Shown here one piece after another: positions 52,501-61,273 of a stretch of DNA of 64,000 nucleotides (positions are counted from its first letter, which is position 1; every line of letters starts with the position of its first letter). The stretch lies in contig NZ_JAPPUY010000006.1 of NCBI RefSeq assembly GCF_026712245.1, forward strand, positions 186,001 to 250,000. Direction: 5' to 3'. Position numbers and translations under genes: made by a program. The notes under the pieces were generated by a model. That model was not told the origin of the DNA and did not search any database. It saw nothing but the letters and a program-made list of their open reading frames with translations. Source of the DNA: Roseateles hydrophilus. Lineage in GTDB: Bacteria > Pseudomonadota > Gammaproteobacteria > Burkholderiales > Burkholderiaceae_C.

Positions 52501-55500
52501 CGTCAGCGCACGCAGGTCGGCCGTTTCCAGCGCGGCCACCTGGGCCGTGGTCAGGCTGCTGATCTGGATGGTGGTGGGCGTGGCGAACTGCTCGGTGGTC
52601 AGCGCGTTGAGCTGATCGGTCGCCAGGCCGCGGACCTGGGTCGTGCTCAGGGCGCGCAGATCCTCGGACTCCATCGCGGCCATCTGCTCGGTCGAGAGGC
52701 CCTTGATCTGTTGCGTGGTGAGTGCCTGGATCTGGGCCGTGCCCAGCGCACGGATCTGGTCGGAGCCGAAGGCGTCGATGGTCTCGGACGTGATGCCGCG
52801 CAGCGCGGCCGTGGTCAGCACGGCGAGGTCGGCGGTCTCGATGGCGGCGAGCTGCTCACTGGTCATCACCGCCGTCTGGGCGGAGCTGAGCGCCTTGAAC
52901 TGGTCGGTGGTCAGCGCGCGCAGGTCGGCTGTTTCGAGGTCGGAGACCTGGGCTGTCGTCAGGTTGGCCACCTGCGCCGTGGTGAGCGAGGCGAACTGGT
53001 CGGTGCCGAGTGCATTGAGCTGTTCGGTGCTCAATGCGCGGATCTGCGCGGTCGTCATGGCGCGCAGGTCGTCTGTTTCCAGCGCGGCCATCTGCTCGGT
53101 AGAGAGGCCCTTGAGCTGCTGGGTCGTCAGTGCCTGGATCTGGGCCGTGCCGAGCGCGCGGATCTGGTCGGAGCCGAAGGCGTCGATGGTCTCCGAGGTG
53201 AGGCCGCGCAGCGCCGCCGTGGTCAGCACGGCGAGGTCAGCCGTCTCGATGGCGGCCAGCTGCTCGCTGGTCATCGCGCCCACCTGCGAAGAACTCAGAA
53301 CCTTGAACTGGTCGGTCGTCAGCGCGCGCAGATCGGCGGTTTCCATGCCGGCGACCTGGGCCGTGGTCAGGTTGGCCACCTGGCCCGTGGTCATGGCGGC
53401 GATCTGGTCGGTGCCCAGCGCGTTCAGCTGCTCGCTGCCCAGCGCACGGATCTGCGCCGTGGTGAGCGCGCGCAGGTCGTCGGTCTCCAGCGCAGCCATC
53501 TGCTCGGTGGCCAGGCCCTTGAGTTGCTGCGTCGTCAGCGACTGGACCTGGGCCGTGCCCAGGGCGCGGATCTGGTCAGAGCCGAACGCGTCGATGCTCT
53601 CGGAGGCGATGCCGCGCAGCGCGGCGGTCGACATCGCCGCGAGGTCGGCAGTTTCGATGGCGGCCAGCTGCTCGCTGGTCATGGCGCCCACCTGGGCCGA
53701 GCTCAGCACCTTGAACTGGTCGCTGCTGAGCGCGCGCAGGTCGGACGTCTCCAGCTTGGCGACTTGGGCCGTCGTCAGGTTGGCCACCTGGCCGGTGGTC
53801 AGCGATGCGAACTGGTCGGTGCCCAGCGCGTTGAGCTGTTCGGTGGACAGGGCGCGGATCTGCGCCGTGGTCATGGCACGCAGGTCGTCCGTCTCGAGCG
53901 CGGCCATCTGCTCGGTGCTCAGGCCACGCAACTGCTGGGTGGTGAGCGCCAGGATCTGGGACGTGCCGAGCGCGCGGATCTGATCGGAGCCGAAGGCGTC
54001 GATGGTTTCCGACGCGATGCCGCGCAGGGCGGCCGTGGTCATCACGGCCAGGTCAGCGGTTTCGATCGCGGCCAGCTGCTCGCTGGTCATCGCGCCCACC
54101 TGCGACGAGCTCAGAGCCTTGAACTGATCGGTGGTCAGCGCGCGCAGGTCGGCCGTTTCCATGCCGGCCACCTGGGCCGTGGTCAGGTTGGCGACCTGGC
54201 CTGTGGTCATCGCAGCGATCTGGTCGGTGCCCAGCGCGTTCAGCTGCTCGCTGCCCAGCGCACGGATCTGTGCCGTGGTGAGCGCGCGCAGGTCGTCGGT
54301 CTCCAGCGCGGCCATCTGCTCGGTGGCCAGGCCCTTGAGTTGCTGCGTCGTCAGCGACTGGATCTGGGCCGTGCCGAGCGCGCGGATCTGGTCAGACCCG
54401 AAGGCGTCGATGCTCTCCGACGCGATGCCACGCAGGGCGGCCGTGGTCATCACGGCCAGGTCGGCGGTCTCGATGGCGGCCAGCTGCTCGCTGGCCATGG
54501 CGGCCATCTGGGCGGAGCTGAGTGCCTTGAACTGGTCGGTCGTCAGCGCGCGCAGGTCGGCCGTTTCCAGGTCAGACACCTGGGCGGTGGTCAGGTTGGC
54601 CACCTGGCCCGTGGTCATCGCGGCGAACTGGTCGGTGCCCAGCGCGTTGAGCTGCTCGCTGCCCAGCGCACGGATCTGCGCCGTGGTCAGCGCGCGCAGG
54701 TCGTCGGTCTCCAGGGCCGCCATCTGCTCGGTGGCCAGGCCCTTGAGTTGCTGCGTGGTCAGCGACTGGATCTGGGCCGTGCCCAGCGCGCGGATCTGGT
54801 CGGAGCCGAAGGCGTCGATGGTCTCGGAAGCCAGGCCGCGCAGCGCGGCAGTCGTCATCACGGCGAGGTCAGCCGTTTCGATGGCGGCGAGTTGCTCGCT
54901 CGTCATCGCGCCCACTTGGGCCGAGCTCAGCACCTTGAACTGATCGGTGCTCAGCGCCCGCAGGTCCGCCGTCTCGAGCTTGGCAAGCTGGCCGGTCGTC
55001 AGGTTGGCGACCTGACCGGTCGTCAGCGCGGCGAATTGATCCGTGCCCAGCGCGTTGAGCTGGTCGGTGGACAACCCGCGCAGCTGGGCCGTCGTCAGCG
55101 CGCGCAGGTCGTCGGTCTCCATGGCCGCCATCTGCTCGGTGCTCAGGCCGCGCAGCTGCTGCGTGGTCAGCGACTGGATCTGGGCCGTGCCGAGAGCGCG
55201 GATCTGGTCGGACCCGAAGGCGTCAATCGTCTCGGACGCCAGGCCGCGCAGGGCGGCCGTGCTCAATGCGTTGAGGTCGGCGGTCTCGATGGCCGCCAGC
55301 TGTTCAGAGGCGAGCGCGGCGATCTGGCGCGAAGTGATCACGCGGAAGGCGTCGGAGGTCAGCGCGCGCAGATCCGCCGTCTCGATGGCGGCGAACTGCT
55401 GGGTGCTGAGGCTGCTGACCTGGGTCGTTGTCAGCGCCGCCATCTGCTCCGTGACCAGGGACTTCACGTCCTCCGACACCATGCCCTGCAGTGCCGCCGT

Positions 55501-55719
55501 CGTCAGCCGGGAGATGTCTTCCGTCTCGAAGAACGCAAACTGTTCCGAGCTCAGCGACCGGATCGCGAAACTGGACAGCGTGGACACCTGCGCAGTGGTC
55601 AGGGCCCGGATCTGGTTGGACTCGAAGGCCGCCCAATCTTCCGAGTTCAACTCGCGCAGAGTCGCCGAGGTCAGGCCAGAGATCTGTTCGCTGGTGAGGC
55701 TGCTGATGATGGACGACAT
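46600..55719 (-). CDS. Giant Ser/Thr-rich octapeptide-repeat protein with EF-hand-type calcium-binding tail
   Basis: This 3,039-residue protein has no N-terminal signal peptide. Residues 6-2797 are 349 consecutive octads in one register, consensus x-x-[LMIF]-x-[ST]-x-[QDE]-[LIVMF], for example RALTTAQI or NALGTDQF. Most of them are organised as eighteen 17-octad (136-residue) units. From about 2798 comes [13 protein letters not shown], then EF-hand-like loops [23 protein letters not shown] and [12 protein letters not shown], and a Pro-rich C-terminus with [15 protein letters not shown], reminiscent of type I secretion targets. There are no RTX GGxGxDxxx repeats. It is probably a cell-surface or released adhesin/matrix protein exported by the type I system at 24343-29355. 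ATG 55719 follows GAGGTAGAGAG. Confidence 0.85.
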   Translation of the reverse strand: MSSIISSLTSEQISGLTSATLRELNSEDWAAFESNQIRALTTAQVSTLSSFAIRSLSSEQFAFFETEDISRLTTAALQGMVSEDVKSLVTEQMAALTTTQVSSLSTQQFAAIETADLRALTSDAFRVITSRQIAALASEQLAAIETADLNALSTAALRGLASETIDAFGSDQIRALGTAQIQSLTTQQLRGLSTEQMAAMETDDLRALTTAQLRGLSTDQLNALGTDQFAALTTGQVANLTTGQLAKLETADLRALSTDQFKVLSSAQVGAMTSEQLAAIETADLAVMTTAALRGLASETIDAFGSDQIRALGTAQIQSLTTQQLKGLATEQMAALETDDLRALTTAQIRALGSEQLNALGTDQFAAMTTGQVANLTTAQVSDLETADLRALTTDQFKALSSAQMAAMASEQLAAIETADLAVMTTAALRGIASESIDAFGSDQIRALGTAQIQSLTTQQLKGLATEQMAALETDDLRALTTAQIRALGSEQLNALGTDQIAAMTTGQVANLTTAQVAGMETADLRALTTDQFKALSSSQVGAMTSEQLAAIETADLAVMTTAALRGIASETIDAFGSDQIRALGTSQILALTTQQLRGLSTEQMAALETDDLRAMTTAQIRALSTEQLNALGTDQFASLTTGQVANLTTAQVAKLETSDLRALSSDQFKVLSSAQVGAMTSEQLAAIETADLAAMSTAALRGIASESIDAFGSDQIRALGTAQVQSLTTQQLKGLATEQMAALETDDLRALTTAQIRALGSEQLNALGTDQIAAMTTGQVANLTTAQVAGMETADLRALTTDQFKVLSSSQVGAMTSEQLAAIETADLAVLTTAALRGLTSETIDAFGSDQIRALGTAQIQALTTQQLKGLSTEQMAALETDDLRAMTTAQIRALSTEQLNALGTDQFASLTTAQVANLTTAQVSDLETADLRALTTDQFKALSSAQTAVMTSEQLAAIETADLAVLTTAALRGITSETIDAFGSDQIRALGTAQIQALTTQQIKGLSTEQMAAMESEDLRALSTTQVRGLATDQLNALTTEQFATPTTIQISSLTTAQVAALETADLRALTTDQFKSFSSAQLAAMTSEQLAAIETADLAVLTTAALRGIASENIDAFGSDQIRAFGTAQIQSLTTQQLKGLSTEQMAAMETDDLRALTTAQLRSLSTDQLNALGTDQFSSLTTGQVANLTTTQVGKLETSDLRALSTDQFKVLSSAQVGALASEQLAAIETADLAVMTTAALRGIASESIDAFGSDQIRALSTGQIQSLTTQQIKGLSTEQMAAMETDDLRALSTSQVRGLATDQLNALTTEQFATPTTAQISSLTTAQVAAMETADLRALTTDQFKSFSSAQMAAMTSEQLAAIETADLAVLTTAALRGITSENIDAFGSDQIRALGTAQIQSLTTQQLKGISTEQMAAMETDDLRALTTAQLRGLSSEQLNALGTDQFASLTTGQVANLTTAQVGKLETSDLRALSTDQFKALSSAQVGALASEQLAAIETADLAVMTTAALRGIASETIDAFGSDQIRALGTAQIQSLTTQQLKGLSSEQMAAMETDDLRALTTTQIRALSSEQLNALGTDQFASLTTVQVANLTTAQVSDLETTDLRALTTDQFKALSSAQMAAMTSEQLAAIETADLAVLTTAALRGIASETIDAFGSDQIQALGTAQIQSLTTQQLRGLSTEQMAALETDDLRALTTAQLRSLSTEQLNALGTDQIASLTTGQVANLTTTQVGKLETADLRALSSDHFKVLSSAQVGALSSEQLAAIETVDLSVLTTAALRGLTSENIDAFGSDQIRAFGTAQIQSLTTQQLKGLSSEQVAALETDDLRALTTAQIRVLSSEQLNALGTDQFAAMTTAQVANLTTAQVSDLETADLRALTTDQFKALSSAQMAAMTSEQLAAIETADLAVLTTAALRGIASETIDAFGSDQIRALGTAQIQSLTTQQLKGISTEQMAALETDDLRALTTTQLRALATEQLNALGTDQFAAMTTVQVANLTTGQVAAMETSDLRALTTDQFKALSSAQTAAMTSEQLAAIETADLAVLTTAALRGLTSENIDAFGSDQIRALGTAQVQSLTTQQLKGLSTEQMAALETDDLRALTTTQLRALATEQLNALGTDQFASMTTVQVSNLTTAQVAKLETADLRALTTDQFKVLSSAQVGALTSEQLAAIETADLAVLTTAALRGLASETIDAFGSDQIRAFGTAQIQSLTTQQLKGLSSEQTAALETDDLRALTTTQLRALSSEQLNALGTDQFASLTTVQVANLTTAQVSDLETSDLRALTTDQFKVLSSAQVGALTSEQLAAIETADLAVLTTAALQGLTSETIDAFGSDQIRALGTAQVQSLTTQQLKGISTEQMAALETDDLRAMTTAQIRSLGTEQLNALGTDQFAAMTTGQIANLTTAQVSDLETADLRALTTDQFKVLSSAQVGALTSEQLVAIETADLAVLTTAALRGLASETIDAFGSDQIRAFGTAQIQSLTTQQLRGLSTEQAAALETDDLRALTTAQIRALSTEQFNALGTDQIASMTTNQVANLTTTQVAGMETADLRALTTDQFKVLSSAQMEVMSTEQIAALETQDIANLTTAALRGLGSDEIGAFGTDQIVALGSAQIASFTTQQLDGLETAQIRVFETADISAFSTLQLRSLTSEQFAGFESAQLTAMSTAQLNSLMSDQLSALQTSEIAAFDSVDIASFSTSALRGLGTEHIVALASEDLKALNSAQVTALSTEQLHAITSEQVVGLDAADLGQLSMAQAGAFTSEAVQAMTSEQLNALIPAQVSPIILDLDGDGVETVAAAEGVSYDLLGRGVWQQWGWVGGGDGLLVRDINGDGVINDGKELFGEGTVLADGSRAKDGYAAMAALDGNQDGKLDASDINYSQLQIWVDADTDGVTDSGELKSLADLGIASLSLQSQTSTALDNGNLIGLVGSYQTTDGATHEMADVWFTRDASAGSSTSGPVTSDATTVQLQLSDVLAAPSELTLPGDTPTDTLVTSPVPQVEPLLVKPRPQDEDELNRQPPLI
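47947..55290 (-). repeat. Tandem array of eighteen 408-bp units inside the giant gene
   Basis: The sequence encoding A-A-I-E-T recurs at exactly 408-bp spacing: anchors at 48349, 48757, 49165, 49573, 49981, 50389, 50797 and so on to 55285. That is 17 identical intervals, hence 18 units. Copies are highly similar at DNA level; partly degenerate units continue toward the 3' end of the gene, down to about 47320. Confidence 0.92.
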
Positions 55720-56139
55720 GTTCTCTCTACCTCAGGTTGGCGCGGCTGGGCGTGCTGACGGATCGGGCCTGTGCCGATGTCCGCGCCGTCCGCTGCTCTT
55801 GAACGAGCAGCTGGCGACGCGCGGGATTACACCGGGGCAGTGTGAAGAAGGCATAACCTGAACGGGTTTTCGGCAGACCGGCTGGCATCTTTAACTTGTG
55901 GACGAACACGGAACAGCCCGCCCCTCGGGGTGGCGCGCTTGTACCGTCGGAGTTCGGCCATGTCTCGCCAGATGGCTGCACGGAAATCCTTCAGACGTTA
56001 ATTTGTCAATGGAATGCTAGGACTCTTCCATATCGGCATTGATCTGAACAGCTTGAGCTTAGTTGTCCTGTTTTTCGCTATCGGCTGGCCCGTTAGGCGC
56101 TCCAATCGCGTCGCCAAAGGGATAACTTGAGCATCCTCC
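55720..56139. promoter_or_regulatory. 420-bp lower-GC divergent region upstream of the giant gene
   Basis: No gene is convincing here. The centre (about 55980-56080) is markedly AT-richer than the rest of the window. A perfect TTGACA lies on the minus strand at 56009-56004, with no clear -10 box, and would give a leader of roughly 260 nt for the giant gene. An inverted repeat TGCTC-ttgaac-GAGCA lies at about 55794-55809 inside that leader. The plus-strand glycosyltransferase gene at 56140 must also be started from here. Confidence 0.4.
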
Positions 56140-57096
56140 ATGCACGTCACGACGCTGATCCCGGCCTACAAAACCAAATACCTCATCGAGCTCATGACGG
56201 GCTTGATCACGCAGACGCATGCGCCAAGCCGGGTCATCGTGTCAGACGACAGCCCGGCGGGTGAGTTCGGTGCGTTGCTGCGCTCGCCCGCCATGGCGCT
56301 GGCCATGCAGAAGCTGCCCATCGAGATTCACACCGGGCCGCGGGCGGGGGCGTATGAGAATTTCAAACATCTCATCAAGTTGTGGGACGGCAGCACCGAG
56401 TTCTGTCACCTGCTGCTGGATGACGACCTGCTCTATCCGGACTTCTACATGCGCCACATGATGGTGCACGCCACCGGGCGACACCCCTGCAGCATCAGCG
56501 CGCGCTGGAACACCAACGAGCGCGGGCAGCCGGTGGAGGGCATGCCTATCCCCAAGGCGGTGTGGCTGTCCAACGACCGCAGCCTGCTGCTGGATGCGAC
56601 CGTGCTGTTCGTCACCACGGTGCCGGACTGCCAGAACTGGCTGGGCGAGTTCTCCAACTGTGTGATGCGCAAGGAGGTGGCCGACTTGCTGCACGAGCCC
56701 TCGTTCGGCGGGGTTTCCTATGCCGGACTGTGGGACTTGGGCATCTTTCTGGCAGCCAGCCTGATCAATCCCGTCGTCTACATCCAGGACAGGCTGGGCG
56801 GCTTCCGGGCGGGCGGGGAAGGGCACTCAGCCCAGATGCTGGGCAAGCACATGAAGGCGGCCCACCTGGCCTACGCCGCGCTGGCGCTGGGGGCGTCGCG
56901 CATTGGCCGGCTGGGCGCTGACCAGGCGCGTCGCACTTACGCCGGCCTGCTGGCGCCGCTGCAGCAGCGCTACGGCCAGGAGGGCGACGTGGCGCCCTTC
57001 ATCGACGTCCTGCGCCGGCTCAGCCAGGGCGATGCGGCGGCCGAAGGCGAGTTCCTCGCGCACTGGCAGGTCTTCCTGGCCAGCCACAAGTTCTGA
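56140..57096 (+). CDS. Family 2-type glycosyltransferase
   Basis: The 318-residue soluble protein starts MHVTTLIPAYKTKYLIELM. It has the GT-A features VIVSDDSPAGEF and the metal-binding HLLLDDDLLYPDFYMRHMM, followed by a helical C-terminal region. It lies divergent from the giant gene and 8-11 bp before the glycosyltransferase/methyltransferase fusion gene. Acceptor and donor are unknown; glycosylation of the giant or of a surface polysaccharide is plausible. Confidence 0.75.
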   Translation: MHVTTLIPAYKTKYLIELMTGLITQTHAPSRVIVSDDSPAGEFGALLRSPAMALAMQKLPIEIHTGPRAGAYENFKHLIKLWDGSTEFCHLLLDDDLLYPDFYMRHMMVHATGRHPCSISARWNTNERGQPVEGMPIPKAVWLSNDRSLLLDATVLFVTTVPDCQNWLGEFSNCVMRKEVADLLHEPSFGGVSYAGLWDLGIFLAASLINPVVYIQDRLGGFRAGGEGHSAQMLGKHMKAAHLAYAALALGASRIGRLGADQARRTYAGLLAPLQQRYGQEGDVAPFIDVLRRLSQGDAAAEGEFLAHWQVFLASHKF

Positions 57097-57107
57097 GGAG
57101 TGCCGTG

Positions 57108-58508
57108 ATGGACGCCCGCCAGATTCCCATCGTCGTCGTCTCGTACAACAGCCCGGCACTGATCGAGCAGCTGCTGGCGTCGCTGCGGCGCTTCTATCCC
57201 AACCCCGTGCACGTCGTGGACGGCTCCGGCGACGAGCATGTGCCCGCCATCCGCGCGGCGGTCGCGCCCTTCGACGGCGTCAGCCTGCACGTGCAGGGCT
57301 ACAACATCCACCACGGGCCCGGCATGGCCTGGGCGGTGGAGCACCTGCCGCTGGGGCCGGTGGCGCTGTTCCTGGACAGTGACATCGTCGTGCTGCGCGA
57401 CGGCTTCATCGAGGCCTTGCTGGCGGAGCTGCAGCCGCAGCACTACGGCGTGGGCGGTGTGGCCTACGTCAACCGCGAGGGCTTCGACATTCCCTACGCC
57501 TACGGCGCCGTGCCTTACCTGCACCCGCCCTGCATGCTGTGCAACATCGAGGTGATGAAGCGCTGGCCGCTGCCCATCAAGCATGGCGCCCCGATGGTGG
57601 CGCCCATGCTGGCGCTGCATGACGCCGGGCAGTCCGGCCTGCTGCGCCATCTGGACTGGACGCTCAACGACGTGACGCCCGGCACGGCCAAGGTCTACAT
57701 CGATCATGTCGGTCGCGGCACGGTCCTCAACACCCAGGGCTATCACCTGGATGAATGGATGGCCGAGGTGCGGGCCCGCCAGGCAGGGGCGCCACCGGCG
57801 CCCGAGGTTGCGGCAGCGCCGCCGCCCGCCGCGCCGGCCGCGCTGGAGCCGCCGGGGTTCAACCCCACGGTGCTGGCGCTCATTCCGTCGGGCGCGCGTC
57901 GCATCGTGGAGGTGGGCTGCAGCACCGGCGGCCTGGCGCAGGCGCTCAAGGCGCAGCGGCCCGATGTGCATTTCATTGGTCTGGAGCTGGACGCAAAGGC
58001 CGCCGAGCTGGCCCGCCAGCGTTGCGACGAGGTGCTGCAGCTGGACATCGAAAGCGCCGGCCCCGAGTTCTTCGCCCGCCTCCAAGGCCAGGACTGCTGG
58101 GTGTTCGGCGACGTGCTGGAACACCTGCGCGACCCCTGGCGCGTGCTGGCCGAGGTGGCTCGCGTGCTGGCACCTGGCGGCTGCGTGGTGGCCAGCGTGC
58201 CCAATGCCCAGCACTGGAGCGTACAGGCGCGGCTCAACATGGGCTTCTTCCAATATGAGGCCACCGGCATGATGGACCGCACGCACCTGCGCTGGTTCAC
58301 CCGCCAGACGCTGTTGCAGCTGTTCGACGGCGCCGGCCTGCAGGTGGACCGTTGCCAGCCCTGCATGGTGGTGGAGCCGCCCATGCGTGAGCGCGCGCTG
58401 GCCGGCGTGCGGCAGATGGCGACGGCGCTGGGGCGCGACCCGGAAGAGGCTGCGCGCGACGCCATGCCCTTCCAGTACGCGCTGCGCGCCCAGCGCCGTG
58501 CCGACTGA
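57108..58508 (+). CDS. Glycosyltransferase-methyltransferase fusion protein
   Basis: The 466-residue two-domain protein has residues 1-225 GT2-like (IPIVVVSYNSPALIEQLLAS; VALFLDSDIVVLRDGFIEAL with D-x-D). A Pro/Ala linker (about 227-250) leads to a class I methyltransferase (RIVEVGCSTGGLAQALKA; DCWVFGDVLEHLRDPWRVLA; ASVPNAQHWSVQARL). This suggests a sugar is transferred and methylated, or a chain is capped, by one protein. ATG 57108 follows GAGGAG; a GTG at 57105 is in frame. It is co-directional with the 56140 gene. Confidence 0.82.
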   Translation: MDARQIPIVVVSYNSPALIEQLLASLRRFYPNPVHVVDGSGDEHVPAIRAAVAPFDGVSLHVQGYNIHHGPGMAWAVEHLPLGPVALFLDSDIVVLRDGFIEALLAELQPQHYGVGGVAYVNREGFDIPYAYGAVPYLHPPCMLCNIEVMKRWPLPIKHGAPMVAPMLALHDAGQSGLLRHLDWTLNDVTPGTAKVYIDHVGRGTVLNTQGYHLDEWMAEVRARQAGAPPAPEVAAAPPPAAPAALEPPGFNPTVLALIPSGARRIVEVGCSTGGLAQALKAQRPDVHFIGLELDAKAAELARQRCDEVLQLDIESAGPEFFARLQGQDCWVFGDVLEHLRDPWRVLAEVARVLAPGGCVVASVPNAQHWSVQARLNMGFFQYEATGMMDRTHLRWFTRQTLLQLFDGAGLQVDRCQPCMVVEPPMRERALAGVRQMATALGRDPEEAARDAMPFQYALRAQRRAD

Positions 58509-58735
58509 GCGTTTCTCTGGCGCGCGAAGCCGGCCTTGCGTGATGGCGGCTTCTGCGCCCAGGCGTGCGCCGGTAGTCTGCGCAGCAGCAAAACTTGCGC
58601 GTGCCGCGCTGGGCTGACCGGCCCGTGGCACACCGGAAGGCGGGGTGGCCACAAGCGGCTTCGCGGGTTCGGTCGCAAGGCTTTGCCTGGCCGATCAGCC
58701 CTCAGAATGGCCGCCTTCGCCGCGACTGCCGACCG

Positions 58736-60070
58736 ATGCGCCACGCCCTGCTGATCCTTGCCTTGCCCCTGCTGCCCACGCTGGCGTTCGCCTGGGGCAA
58801 CCACAGCCCGATGTGCTACCGGGCCTTCGAGCGCATGCCCGAGGTTGCCCAGGCGCAGCCGGTGCGGGCAGAGCCGCTGGTGGATTTCCTGCGAGTGCAG
58901 GAGCCGGCCATCGCACAGCTGCTGGACGCCCAGGAGGCCTGGGCACTTGAACACCTGCCGGGCCATGCGCCGCGCCCCGAGGCCTTGCGCTTCGTGCCCG
59001 ACCCCGCCCGCAGCGACGACGATCGGCGCGCCGCCTTCCTGCGCGCGGTGCGGCTGTCATCGGACAGCCGGCTGACGCTGTACCTGCAGGAAGACCCGCG
59101 CCAGCCCGAGCCGCAGCGGCCGCCGCTGAGTGCGGCCACCGTCAGTGCCGTGCCCAACAGCAAGGGGGCGACGCAGCGCTTCGTTGCGCTGCAGCCTGGG
59201 GAGCCCGTCGCGCCGCTGGCCGTGCTGGCCTCGGCCTGCGACGAGCCCGACTACGGTCACGACCTGAACCTGTTTGACGACAACCCGGGCAGCCCGGCTG
59301 CGCCGTCCTACGGCTTTGGCCGGCAGCCCTTTGGCAACCCGTCCGTGGCCATCGGCTCGCAGGCGCCGTTCCACATGGGCTTTTTTCATCAGGGCGCGGT
59401 GTTCAACACGCTGGCGCCCAGCTTTGCGCGCACCTTCACCGAGTTGCGCGTGCAGCAGTACGGCGGCCTGGCCGTGCTGGCCTGGCAGACCGGCCATGCC
59501 TACTGGGGCTGGCGTTTCGCGGGGCTGGCGCTGCACCACGTGCAGGACCTGACGCAGCCCTATCACGCCAGCGCCGCGCCCGGGGCCAGCCTGCCGTACA
59601 TGATGTGGGTCAACCTCAAGGCCCAGCTGGGCGCGCCCGCCGACCGGCAGGGCTTGGTCGTGTTGCAGAGCAACCGGCACTTCGTGCTGGAGCAGTTCCA
59701 GACCCGCTGGATCATGGCCGCTGCCCGCCGGCAGCAGGACGGCCCGCTGGAGCAGGCGCTGCGTGATGGGCTGCTGGACGGGCACTACCCGCCGTGGAGC
59801 CCGGCCTATGTGCGCGCGGTGGTGGCGGCCGAGGCGCATGCGGCCGGGCCAGTGACGGATGCCGCCGTGGTGGTCGGCGCGCCGGCGAAATTTGTCTCCG
59901 ACCCCAATTTCGACTTTGCGGCCAACGAGGAGCAGCTGGGGCCGGAGCTGGCGCGCGACATGCAAGGCCAGCGCGATGCGCTGCAGCAGCAGGTCGCGAC
60001 GCTGCTGGGCCGCTTCGGCGCGCACAGCCGCAACGCCTTGCGCGGGCTGTTGCGCCAGGCCGGGCCGTGA
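58736..60070 (+). CDS. Secreted zinc-dependent phospholipase C / P1 nuclease-like protein
   Basis: The 444-residue protein has a signal peptide (MRHALLILALPLLPTLAFA) so that the mature protein starts WGNHSPMCYRAFE. An N-terminal Trp/His is a hallmark of the zinc phospholipase C and S1/P1 nuclease fold. The central LALHHVQDLTQPYHA matches the metal-binding spacing H-x3-D-x5-H. It is larger than B. cereus phospholipase C. The activity (phospholipid or nucleic acid) is open. The frame extends upstream to 58595 without a better start. Confidence 0.7.
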   Translation: MRHALLILALPLLPTLAFAWGNHSPMCYRAFERMPEVAQAQPVRAEPLVDFLRVQEPAIAQLLDAQEAWALEHLPGHAPRPEALRFVPDPARSDDDRRAAFLRAVRLSSDSRLTLYLQEDPRQPEPQRPPLSAATVSAVPNSKGATQRFVALQPGEPVAPLAVLASACDEPDYGHDLNLFDDNPGSPAAPSYGFGRQPFGNPSVAIGSQAPFHMGFFHQGAVFNTLAPSFARTFTELRVQQYGGLAVLAWQTGHAYWGWRFAGLALHHVQDLTQPYHASAAPGASLPYMMWVNLKAQLGAPADRQGLVVLQSNRHFVLEQFQTRWIMAAARRQQDGPLEQALRDGLLDGHYPPWSPAYVRAVVAAEAHAAGPVTDAAVVVGAPAKFVSDPNFDFAANEEQLGPELARDMQGQRDALQQQVATLLGRFGAHSRNALRGLLRQAGP

Positions 60071-60085
60071 GCCCGGCCCAGGGGA

Positions 60086-60730
60086 TCAGCCGCGGCCGAT
60101 GGTCGGTGCGGCCTTGAATGGGATGGTGCCGCGCTCGAACACGATGACGCTGTCGTAGAACGAGATGCCGAAGGTGTGGCGGGCGAAGAAGTCGGATTCG
60201 ATCTGGCCGCGCGAGTGGTCGGCGTTGAGCTTGTCCACCAGCGATTTGCTGACGTTGACGAAGGAGTCCGGCTGGTCCAGCCCGCCGCCGTACTCGGGCC
60301 AGTAGCAGGTGTGCAGGTCTTCCGCGATGTACAGGCCGTTCTTGGCGATGCGCGGGTACAGGAACTCGAAGGACTTCAACAGGTGCTGCATGCGGTGGCT
60401 GCCGTCGTCGATGACGATGTCGAAGGTGCCGAACTCGTCGATCAGCGACTGCAGGAACTTCGGGTCGGACTGATCGCCGATGCGCACGTGGATGCCCGGC
60501 TCCTCATGCTGCTTGCACTCCGGGTTGATGTCGATGCCGACGATGGTGGCCATGGGGCCGAGGAAGCGCTGCCACATCTGCAGCGAGCCGCCCTTGAACA
60601 CGCCGATCTCCAGCACCGTGATGGTCCGGTTGCGGAACGGCGCCAGGTGCCGTTCGTAGATCGGGAAGTAGTGCACCCACTTGTGGATCAGCTTCTGGTC
60701 GTTGGTCTTGAAGTCTTGCCAGAGGTTCAT
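60086..60730 (-). CDS. SAM-dependent methyltransferase (cephalosporin hydroxylase/TylF-like type)
   Basis: The 214-residue protein has ITVLEIGVFKGGSLQMWQRF, IVGIDINPECKQ and DIVIDDGSHRMQHLLKSFEFL, the pattern of methyltransf_24 / CmcI-like enzymes in glycan and natural-product loci. The conserved Asp/His of IDDGSH likely bind metal. It is the last gene of a minus-strand trio with 60749 and 61274. Confidence 0.8.
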   Translation of the reverse strand: MNLWQDFKTNDQKLIHKWVHYFPIYERHLAPFRNRTITVLEIGVFKGGSLQMWQRFLGPMATIVGIDINPECKQHEEPGIHVRIGDQSDPKFLQSLIDEFGTFDIVIDDGSHRMQHLLKSFEFLYPRIAKNGLYIAEDLHTCYWPEYGGGLDQPDSFVNVSKSLVDKLNADHSRGQIESDFFARHTFGISFYDSVIVFERGTIPFKAAPTIGRG

Positions 60731-60748
60731 GCGGCGTCTTCCTGGTGG

Positions 60749-61246
60749 TCAAGGGGTGAGGGGGCGGCGCAGCTCGGAGAACAGCACGTGGGCGCGCTGC
60801 TCCTGCTTCACCATGTCGAAACGGCCCTGGAAGCCGTAGATGCGCGCGGTCGGGTCGGGCCCGGCGAAGTACATCGGGAAGGTCTCGGCCGTGATGATGT
60901 TGACGTGCGTCGGGTCCTGCCAGGCCTGTGGGTGCGGGAAGCTGGGCGTGGCCGACAGGAACACGCCACCGGGCTTGAGCTTGCGGTGGATCTCGCTCAT
61001 CAGGCGCACGAACGGGAAGATCGTGCGGCCGTCCACGTACAGCACGCGCGGCATGTGCTCGATGAAGTGGAAGGCGGTGATGAAGTCGAACTCCTCGTCC
61101 GGGCCGGGGATGGGCTGGACGAACAGGTCGGCCGAGCGGATGCGCGGGTTGTCGAGCTGGCGGATGTCCAGCCCGTACACCTCGTCGGCGTTGTAGGGGT
61201 TCTGCGGGTTGGGGCCGCAGCCGAGATCCAGCGTGGTGGTGGGCAT
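60749..61246 (-). CDS. Small methyltransferase-like protein
   Basis: The 165-residue protein is a compact class I methyltransferase fold: TTLDLGCGPNPQNPYNADEVYG (motif I), FDFITAFHFIEHMPRV and RKLKPGGVFLSATPSF. It is shorter than usual, so it may be a minimal enzyme needing a partner. It lies between the glycosyltransferase and the CmcI-like methyltransferase genes on the same strand. Confidence 0.72.
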   Translation of the reverse strand: MPTTTLDLGCGPNPQNPYNADEVYGLDIRQLDNPRIRSADLFVQPIPGPDEEFDFITAFHFIEHMPRVLYVDGRTIFPFVRLMSEIHRKLKPGGVFLSATPSFPHPQAWQDPTHVNIITAETFPMYFAGPDPTARIYGFQGRFDMVKQEQRAHVLFSELRRPLTP

Positions 61247-61273
61247 CGGGTCGGGGTGCTCAGGGGTGGCGGG

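Noticed and set aside
47947-55290. CRISPR-like regular spacing
   Set aside because: The repeats are contiguous coding units of 408 bp without spacers, and no cas gene is present.
46600-55719. Possible RTX toxin, autotransporter or sortase-anchored protein
   Set aside because: No GGxGxDxxx nonapeptides, no signal peptide, no beta-barrel domain and no LPxTG motif are present.
46852-55758. Very long open frames on the plus strand opposite the giant gene (46852-50949 and 51910-55758, plus several of 270-450 codons)
   Set aside because: They arise because an 8-codon periodic sequence without stops in one frame also lacks stops in others. Their proteins are monotonous Gly/Arg/Leu- or Ser/Val-rich strings with no ribosome sites, while the minus frame has the calcium-binding domain, a start with ribosome site and a terminator.
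55727-55981. 84-codon minus-strand frame just upstream of the giant gene
   Set aside because: No conserved features, irregular codon use and overlap with the presumed leader; treated as non-coding.
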